Source: Tieghemostelium lacteum
Taxonomy: Eukaryota; Evosea; Eumycetozoa; Dictyosteliales; Raperosteliaceae
DNA: 64,000 nucleotides
Direction: 5' to 3'
Assembly (NCBI GenBank): GCA_001606155.1
Contig: LODT01000025.1
Span: forward strand, 186,001-250,000
Program-made: the position numbers and the translations under genes
Notes under the pieces: model-generated
The model's input: only the letters and a program-made list of their open reading frames with translations
Databases searched by the model: none
What the model was told of the DNA's origin: nothing
Shown here: one piece after another, positions 60,724 through 64,000 of the stretch
How positions within the stretch are numbered: the stretch's first letter is position 1
Layout: every line of letters begins with the position of its first letter

Positions 60724-60883
60724 TAATTTATATTTATTTTTTTTTTAATATATATGATAATAATTTTATTTTAAAACTCACATTGTGATATGAGAATGTA
60801 AAATATAAATTAATGAATAAAAATTTATTTTTTTTTCTAATTATTATATATTCTTCAATAAGAATTTAGTATATTAGCATAAA

Positions 60884-61698
60884 ATGTCAGCTATTACATT
60901 AATTATCACTTGCTTTTTAATTTTTCTATCTTATTTAATTAGAGAAATTAAATATTATAAAAATAGTAATTCTATTCAATTACAAATTAACGGTTATAAA
61001 ATTGTTAAATTTCTGGGTAAAGGTACATATGGAAGTGTATATCAAGCCATAGAAATTGCAACTGGAAGAAATGTTGCTATAAGGTGTATTGGTTTAAAGA
61101 TATAGAAATGGAAATTGAAATTTTATATCAACTTAGAGGTAACAATTTGATTTTAAAATGTTTAAGTTATTCAAATTCAAGAATCAAATCATATGAAATC
61201 CTTTTACATAGCTGGTTCCACGCTTCTAAAATTGGTCAATTTAGAATCCCTTCAAGTAGTCCAGCTTTAAGTTTAAGATTTAAACTTGTAAATTTTTTTA
61301 ATGATTTCACTGTCTCCCTTGTCCAAAATGAATGTGTAGTTTCATTGTGGAGACAAAGAGTGTATCTCAAAGCTTCATCACTGTATTGGTACCAAATTCG
61401 ATGTTGCAAGTAGAGAGAACTGTGGCTTTGTTAAAACCGTTGTGAAGTATGAAGGTGAAAAGTTTTATACTGTCCACTGTACAGAAACTGAAAATATAAA
61501 AAATCATCATGATTTTATATTTTTAAATACAAATAGATTAGGGAATATTCCAACATCTCTTCCAATGCCAGACCCAGTATTCCCCCGACCTCCATCACAA
61601 AACAGAAAAAGAGAAGAACTGATGAAGAGAATAATAATGAAACTGATGAAGAAACAGAGGAAGAAAGCAATGTAAGTGAATATAGTGATGAATATTAA
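60884..61698 (+). pseudogene. Decayed mosaic gene starting with a kinase N-lobe
   Basis: From the ATG at 60884: a signal-anchor-like segment (ITLIITCFLIFLSYLI), then a protein kinase glycine loop (YKIVKFLGKGTYGSVYQAIE) and ATGRNVAIR. The frame stops about 20 bases later. The next kinase part (MEIEILYQLRGNNLILK) lies in another frame. No catalytic loop or DFG follows. Instead comes unrelated sequence (SWFHASKIGQFRIPSSSP), then after another frame change a Cys/His-rich piece (FHCGDKECISKLHHCIGTKF, ENCGFVKTVVKYEGEKFYT), and after one more an acidic tail (TDEETEEESNVSEYSDEY, stop at 61698). At least three frame breaks. It looks like an inactive gene or the fusion of two remnants. Introns could explain one break but not all. 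Confidence 0.55.
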
Positions 61699-62281
61699 AC
61701 TCTTTTACATGAGTCAAATAAAATAGTTTATTTTACTCTTCATTACTTTAGTTTAAAGTTTAGGTTTGTATAAAATCTTGGTAAGTATATTAAAAAAATA
61801 CATTTTTATTTGTTATTTTACTAACTAAATATTTATTTATAAAAACTTAAGTTGTTCAAAATTTTAATTAATTTTAAGAGTCACTTGTTTTTAGTATCAA
61901 GTTCAATAACTCAACTAAAATTCTAATGTATGGATATGTTGTATTTCAACGAATTAAGCAACTATCATGAAGCTTTTAGAGAATAGTAATAATTTATATA
62001 TTTATTTTTATTTCAATTGTTGTTTATCAATCATTACGGCACAACTCATTTTAATTAAGATTTATGGGTTTCAATTGCCTTATAATCATTGGTCAGTATT
62101 GGGCATTTGCCTTTTACTTTAGTTAACTGTTATCTAATAACAACCCAACTCGAACCATCATATATGATATATTTATCATTTCTTTTTAATACATAAATAC
62201 AATTTATAAAAATCTTGCCACCAGTGTGGCTCTTTACATGAATAAGCAAATCAAAATTTACTTGAAAAATAATGTTTTGTT
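61699..62281. other. Convergent intergenic spacer
   Basis: A/T-rich, between the pseudogene and the end of the TOG-domain gene. Nothing recognised. Confidence 0.5.
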
Positions 62282-64000
62282 TTATTGTTGTTGTTGGTTT
62301 TGTTGTTGGAGTTGCTGTTGTAGCTTTAATTTAAGTCTAGTCTCTTCTATTATTTTTAGATTTTCTTTATAAACCTCTTCAAAGAGTTCTAACTCCTCTT
62401 CTGGAAGTTGTTCGATTATGGTTTTTGGTAATTCGACTAGATATCTTGAGGGATCAGAGGTCAATAAGATATTGGAATGAGTATTGGTGTTGGTGATATT
62501 CTGGCTATTGTAATTGCTACCAGTGTTAAATGTCGATTGTGATAGTTTTAATTTTTCAATTTCAATGAGAAGATCCTCTTTGATTTCTTCGTCGTGTACT
62601 AATATTTCGTGAAGAGCTTCAATATCTTTACTCTGTGCCTCCATCTTTTGTTTCAACAAATTGTTCTCCAATAGAAGGTTTTGAAAATTCAAATGAATAT
62701 CAGATACCTGTTTATCATATTCGTTAACCTTTTGTAACAATACCATTCTCCTTTCTCTTTCGTTTTGTAATTCCTTATTTAACTCCATATTTAAATTTTC
62801 ATAAAATTTAATCTCTTCCTCATGAAATTCATTTTGTTCCTTATTACCGTTGTTAATATTATTACTATTGGGAGCCGTAGTATTACTACTACTTGATTGT
62901 TGATTATTTAATGAAAAACTAGATGTACATATTAAATTGGAAATATTCTTTAGCTTCATATTCATCTTTAAATAATTACTTTCATATTCGTGTTGCATTT
63001 CTCTTAATAATTGTTGAATATTATTTTGATTATTACTTATATTAATTTGTTGTTGTTGTTGCTGTTGTTGTTGCTGTTGCTGTTGTTGCTGCTGTTGCTG
63101 TTGTTGCTGTTGTTGCTGTTGTTGATGTTGTTCACTTAAAAGATTTGTAGAAGATGTTTCTTGATTTAATTTAAATCTATATTCACTTAGGTTAACAGTA
63201 TTTCTATTATTTCCATTTCCATTAGCATTCATTAGATAACTCAATAATGGAGGTGAATTGGAATTAGAGTTTGGTGAGCTATTAGAACTCGATGATGAGT
63301 GACTAGACTGGTTCGATTGTCTTCTAGTATTGGATGAAGTTAAAATTGGTGATGAACTTGTTGGTGTATTGGTGTTATTATTATTCTGTACAGTGGTGTT
63401 GTTATTATTAATTTGAAATATATTACAGCTATCAGTTGAACTATTTTTTTTTCCTTTAGACCAATGAGATGGTAATGAGGTTTCTTTTAGTGTGTCTTTA
63501 AGTTGTTGAAGTTTTTGGTCATCTAAAGTCAACAATGGAATGATTTCTCTCTCACCCATCATCAATATCAAAGTGGCTATTAGTGAGTAACATAGGTCTC
63601 TATTTTCTTTAGCCTTATCATCTAGATTACATTGTAGTGCATTTACAATAACAGGAAGATCCTGTTTGAAGACTGATATGTTTGAAGAGAGTATCAATCT
63701 CTTAAACCACATCATTACTTCATATTTCACCTTGGAGATGGTACTATTGGTTAATAACTCTACAATAAAATCCAAAACCTCGTTGATTTTTAATTGTCTC
63801 TCCATGATTGTATTCAAACATGTATGAATACTATCAGATAGTTGTGGTCTCTTTTCCTTGAAGCTATCCAACATTATAGGTACCAACGCAATAATATGAT
63901 TGAATAGTATGTCTCTTGGTATCTTTTTGACAAATATCTCGAGTGCATTTATACATGTCAAAATGACTACAATATTTACATCACCTAGAAGCTTTGCTAA
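62282..64000 (-). CDS. TOG/HEAT-domain protein with coiled coil, C-terminal part
   Basis: The frame is open from the window end (64000) to the stop at 62282, so at least 572 residues, with the N-terminus outside. Residues near the start read LAKLLGDVNIVV...INALEIFVKKIPRDILFNHI, LVPIMLDSFKEKRPQLSDSI and KYEVMMWFKRLILSS...DDKAKENRDLCYSLI. These are the paired helices and the K-E-K-R-P and N-x-R motifs of TOG domains in XMAP215/CKAP5-type (or CLASP-type) microtubule polymerases. After the TOG piece come a Ser/Asn-rich linker, a poly-Gln tract and about 200 residues of coiled coil (NMELNKELQNERERRMVLLQ, LLKQKMEAQSKDIEALHEIL). It may bind tubulin or microtubule ends. Family assignment is by eye from one domain. 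Confidence 0.6.
   Translation of the reverse strand, partial: LAKLLGDVNIVVILTCINALEIFVKKIPRDILFNHIIALVPIMLDSFKEKRPQLSDSIHTCLNTIMERQLKINEVLDFIVELLTNSTISKVKYEVMMWFKRLILSSNISVFKQDLPVIVNALQCNLDDKAKENRDLCYSLIATLILMMGEREIIPLLTLDDQKLQQLKDTLKETSLPSHWSKGKKNSSTDSCNIFQINNNNTTVQNNNNTNTPTSSSPILTSSNTRRQSNQSSHSSSSSNSSPNSNSNSPPLLSYLMNANGNGNNRNTVNLSEYRFKLNQETSSTNLLSEQHQQQQQQQQQQQQQQQQQQQQQQQQQQINISNNQNNIQQLLREMQHEYESNYLKMNMKLKNISNLICTSSFSLNNQQSSSSNTTAPNSNNINNGNKEQNEFHEEEIKFYENLNMELNKELQNERERRMVLLQKVNEYDKQVSDIHLNFQNLLLENNLLKQKMEAQSKDIEALHEILVHDEEIKEDLLIEIEKLKLSQSTFNTGSNYNSQNITNTNTHSNILLTSDPSRYLVELPKTIIEQLPEEELELFEEVYKENLKIIEETRLKLKLQQQLQQQNQQQQ
63043..63124 (-). repeat. CAA/CAG tract coding poly-Gln
   Basis: Mixed CAA/CAG codons in the TOG-domain gene giving about 27 Gln in a row. 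Confidence 0.85.

Overview
The window is nuclear DNA of a social amoeba (Dictyostelia). Signs: AT-rich spacers with long A/T runs, short introns (mostly 50-80 nt, GTATGT or GTAAGT to AG), asparagine and glutamine homopolymers inside otherwise conserved proteins, compact genes, and dictyostelid-type surface-protein families (IPT/TIG 'tgr'-like, ComC-like EGF/TIG proteins). Coding DNA is less AT-biased than I would expect for Dictyostelium discoideum, so another dictyostelid species is likely. I cannot name it. Exon joins are my own readings from splice consensus, frame and paralogue comparison.

Layout. 1-6.6 kb: the 3' end of an ECM29-like HEAT protein, a small secreted/GPI-type protein, and a B-box plus Sel1-repeat protein. 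6.6-12 kb, minus strand: one intact tgr-like membrane receptor gene, a near-identical tandem pseudogene, and a relic of a third copy. 12-15.8 kb: two tandem RWD + RING-IBR-RING (RNF14-type) ubiquitin ligases. 16-21.6 kb: a FAM13-like RhoGAP protein and a PX-BAR sorting nexin. 22-42 kb: a secreted Cys-rich/Pro-Thr-rich protein, then four tandem ~1300-residue ComC-like surface proteins. 42-52 kb: a Rad5/Rad16-type SNF2-RING ATPase, an F-box/LRR protein, a low-complexity protein and the acetyltransferase NAA10. 53-64 kb: a cytochrome b5 protein sharing a 122-bp divergent promoter with the SDH assembly factor SDHAF3, a GT54-like glycosyltransferase-related membrane protein, TMEM243, mitochondrial IF-2, a decayed kinase-like mosaic pseudogene, and the C-terminal part of a TOG-domain protein.

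The most interesting part is 6.6-42 kb. About 30 kb is taken up by two unrelated families of single-pass surface proteins with TIG-like ectodomains, both in tandem and both showing recombination between copies. In the tgr pair almost identical ectodomains carry different transmembrane segments and tails. In the ComC-like array the copies group one way in their N-terminal halves (B with C) and another way in their tails (A with B, C with D), while the juxtamembrane region is nearly identical in all four. I infer a cell-surface recognition gene cluster evolving by duplication, conversion and decay. That function is not shown by the sequence.

No CRISPR array, rRNA, tRNA or intact mobile element was recognised. 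A nested hairpin at 52844-52896, a GC-richer two-hairpin island at 18950-19030 and a perfect 20-bp palindrome at 2338-2357 are the best non-coding candidates.
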